The translations under genes were made by a program, and so were the position numbers. Shown here in pieces: positions 35,431 through 44,500 of a stretch of 64,000 nucleotides of DNA (the stretch's first letter is position 1; the number at the start of each line of letters is the position of its first letter). The notes below the pieces were generated by a model that saw nothing but the letters and a program-made list of their open reading frames with translations, searched no databases and was not told the origin of the DNA. Source of the DNA: Rhizobium johnstonii 3841 (GTDB lineage: Bacteria > Pseudomonadota > Alphaproteobacteria > Rhizobiales > Rhizobiaceae); the NCBI RefSeq assembly GCF_000009265.1, contig NC_008378.1:806001-870000 (forward strand), read 5' to 3'.

Positions 35431-36174
35431 CTACGCCCTTCCGTACATCCGGCTCGCGCGCAGCAGGCGTTGCGAGTAGGGGTGTTCGACCGCACCTCTT
35501 CGCAGGGCGCCGACATCGATCTGTTCGACGATCTCGCCCGCTTCCATAATGGCGACGCGGCTGCACATGTGCGAGACGACGGCGAGATCATGGCTGACGA
35601 GCAGATAGGTCAGACCGCGATTGGTGCGCAGATCCTGGAGGAGATTGAGGATTTCGGCCTGAACGGACACATCGAGCGCCGATGTCGGTTCGTCGAGAAG
35701 CAGAACGTCAGGATCCAGCATCAGTGCGCGGGCGATCGCCACGCGCTGGCGCTGGCCGCCGGAGAGCTGGTGCGGAAATCTGTAGCTCAGCGCCGGATCG
35801 AGGCCGACCGATCTCAGGACGGCGTTCACGTCGACGGAATTCGTATCCAGGCCCTGGTTGCGCAGCGGTTCTTTCAGCTGCGAGCGGATGGTCTTGCGGG
35901 GATGGAGGGATCCGTAGGGGTCCTGGAACACCATCTGCACCCGGCGGAAGAATGGCCGACTGCGCCGTTGATTCAACGGCTCGCCTTGAAGCTCGATCCG
36001 GCCGTCATAATTGGCGTTGAGGCCGGAAAGCGCCCTAAGGACAGTCGACTTCCCGCAGCCGGACTCGCCGACCAGGCCGAAAGCAGTTCCCTTTTCGATG
36101 GCGAAGCTTACGTCTCGAACGACAGGCCGCTGCCCGGGTCCGAAACGGACCGTAAGATTGTCGATTTTAATCAC
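35431..36174 (-). CDS. Peptide-type ABC ATPase (DppF-like)
   Basis: A 247-residue ATPase with Walker [11 protein letters not shown] (about residue 35-44), signature [10 protein letters not shown] and Walker [14 protein letters not shown], with the H-loop LLVSHDLAV. The long insert typical of OppF/DppF ([19 protein letters not shown]) is present. The ATG at 36174 overlaps the stop of the DppD-like gene by four bases. It is the last gene of a nine-gene leftward operon for sugar-acid use. Confidence 0.93.
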   Translation of the reverse strand: MIKIDNLTVRFGPGQRPVVRDVSFAIEKGTAFGLVGESGCGKSTVLRALSGLNANYDGRIELQGEPLNQRRSRPFFRRVQMVFQDPYGSLHPRKTIRSQLKEPLRNQGLDTNSVDVNAVLRSVGLDPALSYRFPHQLSGGQRQRVAIARALMLDPDVLLLDEPTSALDVSVQAEILNLLQDLRTNRGLTYLLVSHDLAVVSHMCSRVAIMEAGEIVEQIDVGALRRGAVEHPYSQRLLRASRMYGRA

Positions 36175-37025
36175 CGCGGCGGCTCCAATGCGAATTCTTC
36201 AAGCCAGGCCGGATCTCGTTTCAGGATCGGCAGCCGGGCAGGGGGATCTTCGATCGTCGGCAAGGATGCCAGCAACCCTTGCGTATAGGGATGTCTGGCC
36301 TTGTCGAGATCGCGCGCCTCGAGCACTTCCACGACCCGCCCCGCATACATGATGAGGACGCGATCGCAGAAATTCCGGATGAGATTGAGATCGTGGCTGA
36401 TGAAGATCAGCCCGAGATTGCGGCGCAAGACGAGTTCGTCGAGCAGGGCCAGGATCTCGAGCCTCACCGTCACATCGAGTGCCGACGTCGGTTCGTCGGC
36501 GATCAGCACTTCGGGTTCGGCAATCAGCATCATGGCGATCATCGCCCGCTGGCCCATCCCGCCCGAGATTTCGTGCGGGTAAAGGCGGGCCACACGCTCC
36601 GGATCACGGATCTGGACGGCCTCGAGCATATCGAGCGCCTTCTGCCAGGTCTTCTTGTTGCTCGTCCTCGGATGATGGAAGCGGTAGGTCTCGGCGATCT
36701 GTTCGCCGATCCGCATGACGGGATTGAGCGAATATTTCGGATCCTGAAGGATCAGGCCGATCCGCCGCCCCCTGATCGTCATCATCGTTTTTTCGTTCGC
36801 CTTGAGCAGATCGACGTCGCGAAAGCGCATCCGCTCGGCATTGACGATCGCGGTCGGTGGCAGCAGCTTCATGATGGCGCGGCCAACGGTCGACTTTCCC
36901 GACCCGGATTCACCGACGATCCCTAGCTTTTCCTGTCCAAGCGAAAAGCTCACGCCGCGCACGGCCCGCACCTGTCCGCCGCCGAAGGCGATTTCGAGGT
37001 TCTGAATATCGATCAGGTCAGTCAT
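36171..37025 (-). CDS. Peptide-type ABC ATPase (DppD-like)
   Basis: A 284-residue ATPase with Walker [14 protein letters not shown]-loop LILQDPKYSLNPVMRIGEQI, signature ISGGMGQRA and Walker [14 protein letters not shown]. The C-terminal LPTIEDPPARL region is like the extension with a conserved RXP-type motif in OppD/DppD proteins. It overlaps both neighbours by four bases. It forms the heterodimeric ATPase with the DppF-like partner. Confidence 0.93.
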   Translation of the reverse strand: MTDLIDIQNLEIAFGGGQVRAVRGVSFSLGQEKLGIVGESGSGKSTVGRAIMKLLPPTAIVNAERMRFRDVDLLKANEKTMMTIRGRRIGLILQDPKYSLNPVMRIGEQIAETYRFHHPRTSNKKTWQKALDMLEAVQIRDPERVARLYPHEISGGMGQRAMIAMMLIAEPEVLIADEPTSALDVTVRLEILALLDELVLRRNLGLIFISHDLNLIRNFCDRVLIMYAGRVVEVLEARDLDKARHPYTQGLLASLPTIEDPPARLPILKRDPAWLEEFALEPPR

Positions 37026-37957
37026 TCCGAACCTCGGGGATCGAGAACATCGCGAAGCGCATCGCCGACGAGGTTGAAGGCGAGGCTGACGAGCGCAATG
37101 GCAATGCCGGGTGCTGCGATGACCCAGGGGCTGTCGAGCATGAATTCACGTCCGCTGGCGGCCATCGAACCCCATTCCGGCCATGGCGGCTGCGCGCCGA
37201 GGCCGAGGAAGCCGAGACCGGCGGCAGTGATGATGATGCCGGCCATGTTGAGGGTGACGCGGACGATCACCGAGGGAATGCACATCGGCAGGATGTGACG
37301 AGTGATGATCGCGATTGATGTCGCGCCCTGCAGGCGTATGGCGGCGATGTAATCCGCCTTGCGAAGGCTGAGCGTCTCGGCGCGCGCAAGGCGCGCTATC
37401 GGCGGCCAGGCCGTCAGTGAAATCGCGATGATTGCATTGGTGATGCCTGGACCGAGCGCTGCGGCAAAACCCAGCGCCAGCACGAGGCCGGGGAAGGAGA
37501 GAAAAATATCGGTGACGCGCATCAGGATTTCATCGACGATGCCGCCGAAATAGCCCGAGACGGTGCCGATCAGCAGGCCGAGCGGGGCGACAATGACCGT
37601 GACGAGCATGATGATGTAGAGCGTCGTGCGGGCGCCATAGATCACCCGTGAAAAGACGTCGCGGCCGAAATTGTCGGTGCCGAGCCAATGGCTCGCCGAT
37701 GGCGCGGCAAGCCGTCCGGCCATGTCCTGAACGATCGGATCGTAGCTCGTCAGGAGCGGGGCGGCCAGCGCCACGACGATCAGCAGCAGGATGATGGCTA
37801 ATCCGGCCAGCCCAAGCGGGTGCAGGCTGAATTTCCGCCAGCCCTGGTGAATTTGCTGCGCCGATGACTGGAACCAGCCTCGAGGCTCCGGTGCGAGCAG
37901 CCAGTTGCGAAGGCCGCCGATGTTGACGCTGTTTGCGTGCTCAGAGGAGATCGTCAT
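37022..37957 (-). CDS. Peptide-type ABC permease (DppC-like)
   Basis: A 311-residue permease. The N-terminal 40 residues are cytosolic, then there are six helices with the linker LGTDNFGRDVFSRVIYGART and the EAA-type coupling segment around IAAIRLQGATSIAIITRHIL. The frame extends to 37981, but I use ATG 37957, four bases beyond the DppB-like stop. It overlaps the DppD-like ATPase start by four bases. Confidence 0.92.
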   Translation of the reverse strand: MTISSEHANSVNIGGLRNWLLAPEPRGWFQSSAQQIHQGWRKFSLHPLGLAGLAIILLLIVVALAAPLLTSYDPIVQDMAGRLAAPSASHWLGTDNFGRDVFSRVIYGARTTLYIIMLVTVIVAPLGLLIGTVSGYFGGIVDEILMRVTDIFLSFPGLVLALGFAAALGPGITNAIIAISLTAWPPIARLARAETLSLRKADYIAAIRLQGATSIAIITRHILPMCIPSVIVRVTLNMAGIIITAAGLGFLGLGAQPPWPEWGSMAASGREFMLDSPWVIAAPGIAIALVSLAFNLVGDALRDVLDPRGSE

Positions 37958-37961
37958 GGCG

Positions 37962-39059
37962 TCACCGTGTCCTCGGATCAAGAATGCGATAAAGGAAGTC
38001 CGACAGGATGTTGATCGTCAGGAAGACGGCGCCGATCGTCAGGACCGAACCCATGACCACGTTCATGTCGTTCATCTGCAGCCCCCGGGTCAGGTACTGA
38101 CCGAGCCCCGGCCACCCGAAGACGGTCTCGATCAGCACCGCGCCTTCGAGCAGACCGCCGAAGGTCAGCGCCATGATCGTCAAAAGCTGCACGCGGATGT
38201 TCTTGAATGCGTGGCGCCAGACCACCTTGCGGGTGCCGAGCCCCTTGGCCCGCGCCGTGATGATGTATTCCTGGCTCAGTTGCTCCAGCATGAAGCTCCG
38301 CGACATGCGGCTGATATAGGCGACGGAATAATAGCCGAGGATTGCCGCCGGAAGGATGATGTGGCCAAGGGCGTTGTAAAACACGTCCCATTGGCCCTGA
38401 ATCGCCGCGTCGATCAGGAGAAAGCCCGTCATCGGCGTGACGAGGCCTTCATAGAAGACATCGATCCGGCCCGAGGCGCCGACGAGCTTCAGCTTCGCAT
38501 AAAAGACGAAGAGCGCCATCAGCCCGGTCCAGAAGATCGGGATCGAGTGGCCGGCAAGGGCGACGATCCGTGCGATGTGGTCGATAATGGTTCCGCGCCT
38601 GACCGCAGCGGTGATCCCTAAGGGAATGCCGACGATCGCTCCGATGATCATGGCGATGATCGCAAGTTCGATCGTCGCGGGAAAGATCGCCATCAGATCG
38701 GTGAGGATCGGCTGGCCCGTCGTCGCCGACATGCCGAGATCGCCTGTGGCGATCTTGCCGACGTAGGACAGGAACTGCATCCAGATCGGCTGCCCAAGAC
38801 CCAGCTCGTTATAGACGCGATCGTAAACCTCCTTGCTGACTTCCGCCCCGGTGATGGCGAGCACCGGGTCAGCGGGCAGCAGGCGGCCCATCGAGAAGGT
38901 CAGGAAGAGCAGGCCGAGCAGCGTCGTCACGACGGCCACGACGCGTCCCGCCAAGCGCCGCAGCAGGCTCAGTGCCGGGTGAGGGGCCGCCTCGGCGAAC
39001 CCGCCGGCCGGGGAGGGCAGGCTGCTCCCCCCCTTCGATGTGATATCGGCGCTTGCCAC
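37962..39059 (-). CDS. Peptide-type ABC permease (DppB-like)
   Basis: A 365-residue permease with six helices. A longer-than-usual N-terminus of about 33 residues comes before the first helix (RRLAGRVVAVVTTLLGLLFL). The EAA-type region is YIITARAKGLGTRKVVWRHA, as in DppB. The start is GTG 39059, with AAGGAG seven bases before it in the intergenic stop of the binding-protein gene. It partners DppC-like 37022. Confidence 0.92.
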   Translation of the reverse strand: MASADITSKGGSSLPSPAGGFAEAAPHPALSLLRRLAGRVVAVVTTLLGLLFLTFSMGRLLPADPVLAITGAEVSKEVYDRVYNELGLGQPIWMQFLSYVGKIATGDLGMSATTGQPILTDLMAIFPATIELAIIAMIIGAIVGIPLGITAAVRRGTIIDHIARIVALAGHSIPIFWTGLMALFVFYAKLKLVGASGRIDVFYEGLVTPMTGFLLIDAAIQGQWDVFYNALGHIILPAAILGYYSVAYISRMSRSFMLEQLSQEYIITARAKGLGTRKVVWRHAFKNIRVQLLTIMALTFGGLLEGAVLIETVFGWPGLGQYLTRGLQMNDMNVVMGSVLTIGAVFLTINILSDFLYRILDPRTR

Positions 39060-39065
39060 GGCTTT

Positions 39066-40652
39066 CTACTCCTTGGTCACGTCGTGCCAGCGCGTCGACC
39101 ATGTCGTATGCCCGTGATAGCCCTTCACGTTGGCGCGCATGACATAGGGGTCGGTTCGCTGGAAGAAGATGACCAGCGGCGAAGCCATGCCGGCATAGAT
39201 GCCGTCCATCTTCTTGAAGATGTCGGTGCGCTTTTCCGTGTCGCGCTCCTTCATTGATTGGTCGATGAGCGTGTTGAGCTCGTCCACCTTCATGCCCGTG
39301 CGCCATAGGTAATAGCTGCCGAGGCGTGCCTCGTCGCTATTGTCGGGGTTGAAGGCATATTGCGTGGCGACCGCGAAGGGATCGGGCAGACGGGCGCCGG
39401 AATTGCCGAGCAGCACCTCGAATTTGCGCTCGCGGAAAGCGGGCGTGAACTCGCCGGGCACGAGATCGAGATCGATGCCGGCGGCGCGGGCACTCGCCTG
39501 CAGCGCTTCGGCGAAGGGCAGGGTCGGGGCTCCCGACGGATTGAGCACCTTCTTCAGGCCATTGGGATATCCGGCCTCCGCCAGCAGTTGCTTGGCCTTG
39601 GCGGGATCGTAATCGTAGCGCACCTCCGCCTCGCCGGGAGCGCCGATCATGCCGCGCGGGATCATCGACTGCCAGGGAAAGCCCGTATGGCGCATGATGT
39701 TGCCGGAGATCGCTTTCCAGTCGAAGGCATGCTGGAAGGCCTCGCGAACCTTCGGCTTCTGCAGATCCGGGTCTTTCTGATTGAGGGCGATATAGTAGAA
39801 GCCGAGACCCGGGACATTCTCGATGACCATGTCCTTCTTGGTAGCGAGTGCATCGAGATCGCCGCTTGCCACATACTGGCCGACATCGACGTCGCCGGCT
39901 TCGAGCTGAAGCCGGAGATTGCCGGATTCCGGGATATGACGAGCGACGACGCGCGCCATGGCCGGCTTGCCGCCCCAGTATTTCGGCTGCGCATTGAAGA
40001 TAGCGACATCGTTCGGCCGCCACTGCGCCAGACTGAATGGGCCACTGCCGGCGGAATTGGCGGAAAGCCAGGCGCCGCCGAAATCGCCGTTCGCCTCGTG
40101 CGACAGAACCGTCTTCTTGTCGACGATGCCGATCGACGAGCCCGCCAGCGAATAGAGCACCAGATCGGTATTGACCGCTTGCGGCAGCTCGATCTCGAGC
40201 GTGTGTTCGTCTTTTGCGCGAACGAGCTTTTCGACGTTTTCAGGTGTGAAGCCCCAGAGCGCGATGTCCGTGGAGCCGACCTGGCCCATCTTGATGACGC
40301 GCTGGATCGACCAGGCAGCATCCTCGGCGGTCACCTTGTTGCCGCTCTGGAAGACGGCGTCGTCGCGTAATGTCAGCGTGATGATCTTGCCATCCGCCGA
40401 GACGCTCCATTGCGTCGCGAGCATCGGCTTCAGCGTTTTAAGATCGTCCGGCGACAGTTGCACGAGGTTGTCGTAGAGGTTCGAGATCAGCTCGGAAACC
40501 GTGCGGGCATTGTTCTGGGCCGGATCGAGCGTCCTTATGCCGGTGAGATTGGTGCCGATCACCAGCATGTTGGGCGGCGAGGCCGCGAAGCTGGGCTGCG
40601 CCGTCGTCAGGGCGCCGGCAATTGCGATCGTTGTCAGTACTTGTCTCAGCAT
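39066..40652 (-). CDS. Family 5 ABC substrate-binding protein
   Basis: A 528-residue extracellular solute-binding protein of the OppA/DppA family. The signal peptide is MLRQVLTTIAIAGALTTAQP, ending SFAA; the mature part has TRTLDPAQ-type strand (IRTLDPAQNNARTVSELISN) and typical IIVTLTLRDDAVFQSGNKVTA-like elements. ATG 40652 is preceded by GGGAGGTCTTGAG; the frame upstream to 40667 is not needed. Despite the family name, a sugar acid or oligosaccharide is as likely a ligand as a peptide, because the gene follows a DapA-like enzyme, a lactonase and uronate dehydrogenase in one operon. Confidence 0.9.
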   Translation of the reverse strand: MLRQVLTTIAIAGALTTAQPSFAASPPNMLVIGTNLTGIRTLDPAQNNARTVSELISNLYDNLVQLSPDDLKTLKPMLATQWSVSADGKIITLTLRDDAVFQSGNKVTAEDAAWSIQRVIKMGQVGSTDIALWGFTPENVEKLVRAKDEHTLEIELPQAVNTDLVLYSLAGSSIGIVDKKTVLSHEANGDFGGAWLSANSAGSGPFSLAQWRPNDVAIFNAQPKYWGGKPAMARVVARHIPESGNLRLQLEAGDVDVGQYVASGDLDALATKKDMVIENVPGLGFYYIALNQKDPDLQKPKVREAFQHAFDWKAISGNIMRHTGFPWQSMIPRGMIGAPGEAEVRYDYDPAKAKQLLAEAGYPNGLKKVLNPSGAPTLPFAEALQASARAAGIDLDLVPGEFTPAFRERKFEVLLGNSGARLPDPFAVATQYAFNPDNSDEARLGSYYLWRTGMKVDELNTLIDQSMKERDTEKRTDIFKKMDGIYAGMASPLVIFFQRTDPYVMRANVKGYHGHTTWSTRWHDVTKE

Positions 40653-40694
40653 CTCAAGACCTCCCAATCCTGTTGTTTGTGGATAGTGTCGAAA

Positions 40695-41645
40695 TCAGCC
40701 GGCCGCCTTTACGGCCGGCTGGTCTGAATGAGTTTGAATGTCGCCTTCGGCCTCCCAGCCTTGAAGCAGCCGATGAAGCTCCTCGCGGTCATGCTGGTCG
40801 AGCTGCGGCAATCCCGGCACACGCACGGGACCGACATCGAGACCGGAATAGGTGACGGCTTCCTTGACGACGGTCACGTTCGTGCCATTGCGGAATTTGG
40901 TTCGCATCCGTTCGAATGGCTCGAGCTTGTTGACGACCGCCCTGGCGGCGGCAAAATCGCCTTTTTCAAGCGCAGCGTGGACCGCAAGCGAGAGCTTCGG
41001 CGCCACATTGACGAGGCCGGACGTGAAGCCGCGGGCGCCGGCTGCGGTAAATGTCGGCGCCCAGCTCTCCGCCAGGCCGCAGACGAACAGCGCGCCGCCG
41101 GGGCTCGCCGCCGGGATCGCCCTCGACAACAACATCAGATCGGTCGTGGCGAATTTGATGCCGGCAATATTGCCGTGATTTGCGAGGCGGACGATATCGG
41201 CGACGGCGAAACCATCCGCCCTGACATAGGCGATGAGCGGCAGGGACGAAGCATCCGCAAGATTGCAGAAATAGTCGATCTGGGCCGCAGGTGCCGCGAA
41301 AGGATCGACGGGCTGATGTGACATGACGGCGGATGCGCCGATCGCGGCCGCATCTTTCGCCATGCCGATCGCCTCGCGCAGCGACCGGCCGATCGCCGCC
41401 GTCACCGGCGCCTTGCCGGCAACGCCTGAAACCGCCGCTTCGTGGACGATCCTGATCTCCTGCGGCGTCAGAGCATAGAATTCTCCGGTATTGCCGGCAG
41501 CGACGATGTTGTGAATACCCGCCGCCGCCACCCGCTCATAGACCTTCGCCGTGATCCGGGGTTCGACTTCACCCTTGCCGTCATAGGCGGTGACCGGAAC
41601 ACCCGATACGCCTGTAAGCGCCTTGCGCATGGTTGCGATGCTCAT
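40695..41645 (-). CDS. DapA-family dehydratase/aldolase
   Basis: A 316-residue class I TIM-barrel enzyme of the dihydrodipicolinate-synthase superfamily. The Schiff-base Lys164 lies in GIKFATTD and the partner Tyr140 in IAYVRADG; the N-terminal GNTGEFYAL carries the usual threonine dyad. Given its operon mates (uronate dehydrogenase, SMP-30 lactonase), 5-dehydro-4-deoxyglucarate dehydratase, or an aldolase for a 2-keto-3-deoxy sugar acid, is more likely than lysine biosynthesis. Sequence alone does not discriminate among these. The gap to the binding-protein gene downstream is 42 bp. Confidence 0.85.
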   Translation of the reverse strand: MSIATMRKALTGVSGVPVTAYDGKGEVEPRITAKVYERVAAAGIHNIVAAGNTGEFYALTPQEIRIVHEAAVSGVAGKAPVTAAIGRSLREAIGMAKDAAAIGASAVMSHQPVDPFAAPAAQIDYFCNLADASSLPLIAYVRADGFAVADIVRLANHGNIAGIKFATTDLMLLSRAIPAASPGGALFVCGLAESWAPTFTAAGARGFTSGLVNVAPKLSLAVHAALEKGDFAAARAVVNKLEPFERMRTKFRNGTNVTVVKEAVTYSGLDVGPVRVPGLPQLDQHDREELHRLLQGWEAEGDIQTHSDQPAVKAAG

Positions 41646-41674
41646 CTTTCTTCCCCGTTATCTTTCCATCAATC

Positions 41675-41750
41675 CGCCGTCACCCGAAGGGTGATCGGCA
41701 CGCCGTCACCCGGGGTGATCGGCACGCTGTCATCCGACGGGATGATCCCC
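41675..41750. repeat. Tandem repeat of about 25 bp, three copies
   Basis: Copies are at 41675-41700, 41701-41724 and 41725-41750. The first two match closely (CGCCGTCACCCG, then GGGTGATCGGCA); the third is degenerate. Each contains a GTCACCC/GGGTGAT inverted repeat. The third copy runs into the last codons of the SMP-30 gene. Confidence 0.7.
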
Positions 41751-42620
41751 GAAGCGGAAGGGCGGCAGGCCCTCTGCATCCACGTCGAAGGCGATCACCG
41801 TCCCCGCTTCGAAACGTCCGGAGCGGTCCGTCGACAGGCTCGTGACGAAGAGGGCGCGCAGATTCGGCCCTCCGAAACACGGCATCGTCGGTGCGGGGAC
41901 TGGCAGAATGTAGATTTCGACGATTTCGCCTTCGGGCGATATTCGGTTGAGGCGACCGGCGGAAACGCCGGCACTCCAGTAGAACCCGTCACGATCGGTT
42001 GTCGCTCCGTCCGGCCGACCCTCGTCTTCCGTGAAGCTACGAAGCCGGCGCCCATCGCCGAGGTCGCCCGTATCAGGATCGAAGTCGAATGCCTGCAAGA
42101 AGCATTGCCGGCTGTCGGAATGATACATCCGCCGGCCGTCCGGCGACCAGGCAAGGCCGTTGGAGCTCGTCAGTCCGGTTGCAACGGTCCGGGTGCGGCC
42201 ATCGGCGCCCACGCGGTAAAGTGCGGCCTCATCGGTCTGCGGCTTGGCTTCGCTGAACGAGCCGATCCAGAAGTGCCCGTCGGGGCCGACCTTTCCATCA
42301 TTGAGGCGGCAATTGATGTCGCGTCCGACCGGATCGCACAGAAATTCGAAATCTCTTGAGACGGGATCGAAGAGATGGACGCCCGTCTGAAGCGCCACGA
42401 CGATCCTGTGATCGCGGCAAAGCCCGAGGGCGCCGATTGCAGCCGGCATGTCGAAGCGGTCGATCTTTCCTGAAGGCGAAAGCCGGACGAGTGCCGGCGC
42501 CAGAATATCGACGAACCACAGAGTACCGGTCTCCTCGTCCCATACCGGCGATTCACCGACCGTCAGCGGTTGCTGGATAACGGAACGGACGTCCGGGCGG
42601 ATGATCCGAGGCGCCGTCAT
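41730..42620 (-). CDS. SMP-30/gluconolactonase-family lactonase
   Basis: A 296-residue six-bladed propeller of the SMP-30 family. Metal ligands expected for the family are visible: Glu23 in GESPVWDEETG, Asn in RLNDGKVGPDGHFWIGS, Asn in SNGLAWSPDG and Asp in RPDGATTDRDG. Such enzymes hydrolyse sugar lactones. Placed after a uronate dehydrogenase in the same operon, it would open the aldarolactone produced. Its ATG (42620) overlaps the stop of that gene by four bases. The last residues arise from the tandem repeat. Confidence 0.9.
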   Translation of the reverse strand: MTAPRIIRPDVRSVIQQPLTVGESPVWDEETGTLWFVDILAPALVRLSPSGKIDRFDMPAAIGALGLCRDHRIVVALQTGVHLFDPVSRDFEFLCDPVGRDINCRLNDGKVGPDGHFWIGSFSEAKPQTDEAALYRVGADGRTRTVATGLTSSNGLAWSPDGRRMYHSDSRQCFLQAFDFDPDTGDLGDGRRLRSFTEDEGRPDGATTDRDGFYWSAGVSAGRLNRISPEGEIVEIYILPVPAPTMPCFGGPNLRALFVTSLSTDRSGRFEAGTVIAFDVDAEGLPPFRFGDHPVG

Positions 42621-43447
42621 TCAACCGTCTCCGGGCTCTTGGCCAAGCCATCGGCGTCGCGCATGCGGATGGTGCCGTCGTGATTGATCTCACAGAACCC
42701 GCCACCCTGGAACGCCAGCGCGACTGGCCCTTCGGATCCCTCTTCGATCAGGGCGTGGTCACGCGGCCGGTCCTGTGGCTGGTAGCCCAATCGTGTCGCC
42801 AGATCGTTCTCCCACCACTTCTCCTCGGTGTCAGAAACGCCGTAGACCACTGTTGCTGCGATCAACGGGTGCGAAAGCCCGATCCTGACCAATTGCGCCA
42901 GGTCTCGCGCGCTGATCCAGATCGCAATCGATCGTTCGCTGTTAGGATAGGTGCCCGCATTGCCGATGCGGATGGAAAGAGAGCGAATGCCCGACGTGTC
43001 GTAGTAAAGTCCGGCCACAAGCTCGCCCCAGCATTTGGAAAGTCCATAGGGGCTGTCGGGGCGCATCGGGTCGAGCGGCGACACGAGCTGGCCGCGCGGA
43101 TAAAAGCCCGTGGCATGATTGCTCGATGCATAGACGACCCGCTGGACCTTGTTGATCCGCGCCGCTTCGTAGAGATTGTATGTTCCAAGCACGTTCGCGT
43201 GCAGAATGGCGTTCATGTCCGTGCCGCTTGCAATACCCGCCAGATGGATGACGCCATCGATATCCTTCAGCGCAGCCGTCGCCTCGTCGAGCTTTGTAAA
43301 GTCGGCCCTGACGAAATTCTCGTTTTCGCCAAGCTCGTCGGGCTCCTGGAGATCGATCAGGCTGAGGTGCTCGAAATGCGACCGAAGAAGCGGGCGCAGC
43401 AGCGTCCCTACACGTCCGGCAGCACCCGTCACAGCGACCCGTTTCAT
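42617..43447 (-). CDS. udh: Uronate dehydrogenase
   Basis: A 276-residue NAD-dependent SDR of the extended type, close to Agrobacterium uronate dehydrogenase. The nucleotide motif VTGAAGRVG is near residue 6, then IHLAGIA, VVYASSNHATGFYP, and the active-site pair Tyr134 and Lys138 in YGLSKCWGE. It would oxidise D-galacturonate or D-glucuronate at C1 to an aldaro-lactone. I choose ATG 43447 because GGAGGAGAG lies just upstream; 43450 and 43462 are alternatives. It follows the GntR gene by 21 bp. Confidence 0.88.
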   Translation of the reverse strand: MKRVAVTGAAGRVGTLLRPLLRSHFEHLSLIDLQEPDELGENENFVRADFTKLDEATAALKDIDGVIHLAGIASGTDMNAILHANVLGTYNLYEAARINKVQRVVYASSNHATGFYPRGQLVSPLDPMRPDSPYGLSKCWGELVAGLYYDTSGIRSLSIRIGNAGTYPNSERSIAIWISARDLAQLVRIGLSHPLIAATVVYGVSDTEEKWWENDLATRLGYQPQDRPRDHALIEEGSEGPVALAFQGGGFCEINHDGTIRMRDADGLAKSPETVE

Positions 43448-43468
43448 CATCTCTCCTCCCATTATCGC

Positions 43469-44185
43469 TCAAACGCCCTGGAACATGCGGGCGCGAGCAT
43501 TCAGTATGTGTCTTTTCATCGCATCATGCGCTTCGGTTTCCCGGTGCGCGAAGATCGCCTCGACGATCACCGCATGCTCATCCTGGACGCTGCGGATCTG
43601 TTCCGGCGTCCGCTTCAAGCTCAAGCTTCGCGTAACGGAATGCCCGATGGCGAAATGCGGCTTGAACCACTCGCGCAGGGTGATGTGGAACTGGTTGCCG
43701 GTCGCCATGGCAATTGCATCATGCAGAGCCTGGTCCTCCTCGGCGCCAAGCTCGCCGTTGCGCAAACATTGCTCGATCGACAGAAGCGCTGCCGTTATCC
43801 GCTCCTTGTCGACCGGTTGCCAGTTTCGCGCTGCAAGCTCCGCCGCCTCGGCTTCGAGACCGGCGCGGAATTCGAAGAACCGCTGGACATCGGCCAAGGA
43901 GCCGACCGGCACCATTTTCAGCATCGACGAATCCGGCCTTTGCCTGACATAGGAACCGGAACCCTTGCGCGAAACGACCAGGCCATCGGCTCTCAAGCGT
44001 TCGAGCGCTTCGCGCACGACGGGTCTCGATGCGCCGAAATCAGCGGCGAGCTTCGTCTCCGGCGGCAGCCGTTCGTTCACCGGAAAGTTGCCGTCGGCGA
44101 TCATCCCCACGATCTTCTCGTAGATGATGTCGCTGAAGCGCGTTGCGCCCCTGTTCGAAACGGCATCGACGGCGAATGTTATCAT
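43469..44185 (-). CDS. FadR-subfamily GntR regulator
   Basis: A 238-residue regulator. The winged HTH includes FSDIIYEKIVGMIADGNFPV, RPVVREALERLRADGLV, and the FCD effector domain follows with helical His/Asp motifs (DQALHDAIAMATGN, then DEHAVIVEAIFAHRE). FCD members often bind sugar acids or carboxylates, which fits a uronate role. The frame opens at 44230, but ATG 44185 is preceded by AAAAGGACC. It heads the leftward operon and faces the Tat-exported binding-protein gene across 315 bp. Confidence 0.88.
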   Translation of the reverse strand: MITFAVDAVSNRGATRFSDIIYEKIVGMIADGNFPVNERLPPETKLAADFGASRPVVREALERLRADGLVVSRKGSGSYVRQRPDSSMLKMVPVGSLADVQRFFEFRAGLEAEAAELAARNWQPVDKERITAALLSIEQCLRNGELGAEEDQALHDAIAMATGNQFHITLREWFKPHFAIGHSVTRSLSLKRTPEQIRSVQDEHAVIVEAIFAHRETEAHDAMKRHILNARARMFQGV

Positions 44186-44500
44186 GGTCCTTTTCTCTCG
44201 ACGCCGCGTGCGCCGGGTCAGCGGCCGCACCCTGGGCTGTCGCCGGCCATGATGTTCAGGGCGGCGACAGCATCTGACAGATTCAACGTTTTTCGTCCTG
44301 CTGGCCGTATTTCAGCGGCACAACGTCGCATTTCAATGCAGCATGGCTACAAAATTTGTAATTATCTGTCAACTCTTGTAATCATTTGAGAACGTGTCTA
44401 TGGTTTCGGTCGTAGCGCCGAGGAGGGCGTCAGCGTCGGGTCGGGAGCCCGCCGCATCAGCCGGTGCAAAGGCTGCGCCGGCACAAAAGGGAGGAATTCG
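44186..44500. other. Divergent control region of sugar-acid cluster
   Basis: The stretch between the two divergent operons is AT-rich around 44349-44385, where repeated elements lie (separate entry). No gene is seen. The rightward ribosome site AAAGGGAGGAATTCG lies just before 44501. Confidence 0.5.
44349..44385. promoter_or_regulatory. Probable GntR operator: palindrome and two direct repeats
   Basis: ACAAA-A-TTTGT (44349-44359) is a short palindrome overlapping TTGTAATTAT (44356-44365). A near copy, TTGTAATCAT, follows at 44376-44385, twenty bases away, on the same DNA face. FCD-type GntR regulators bind short palindromes of this TTGT/ACAA kind. Position between divergent operons supports control of both. 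Confidence 0.55.
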
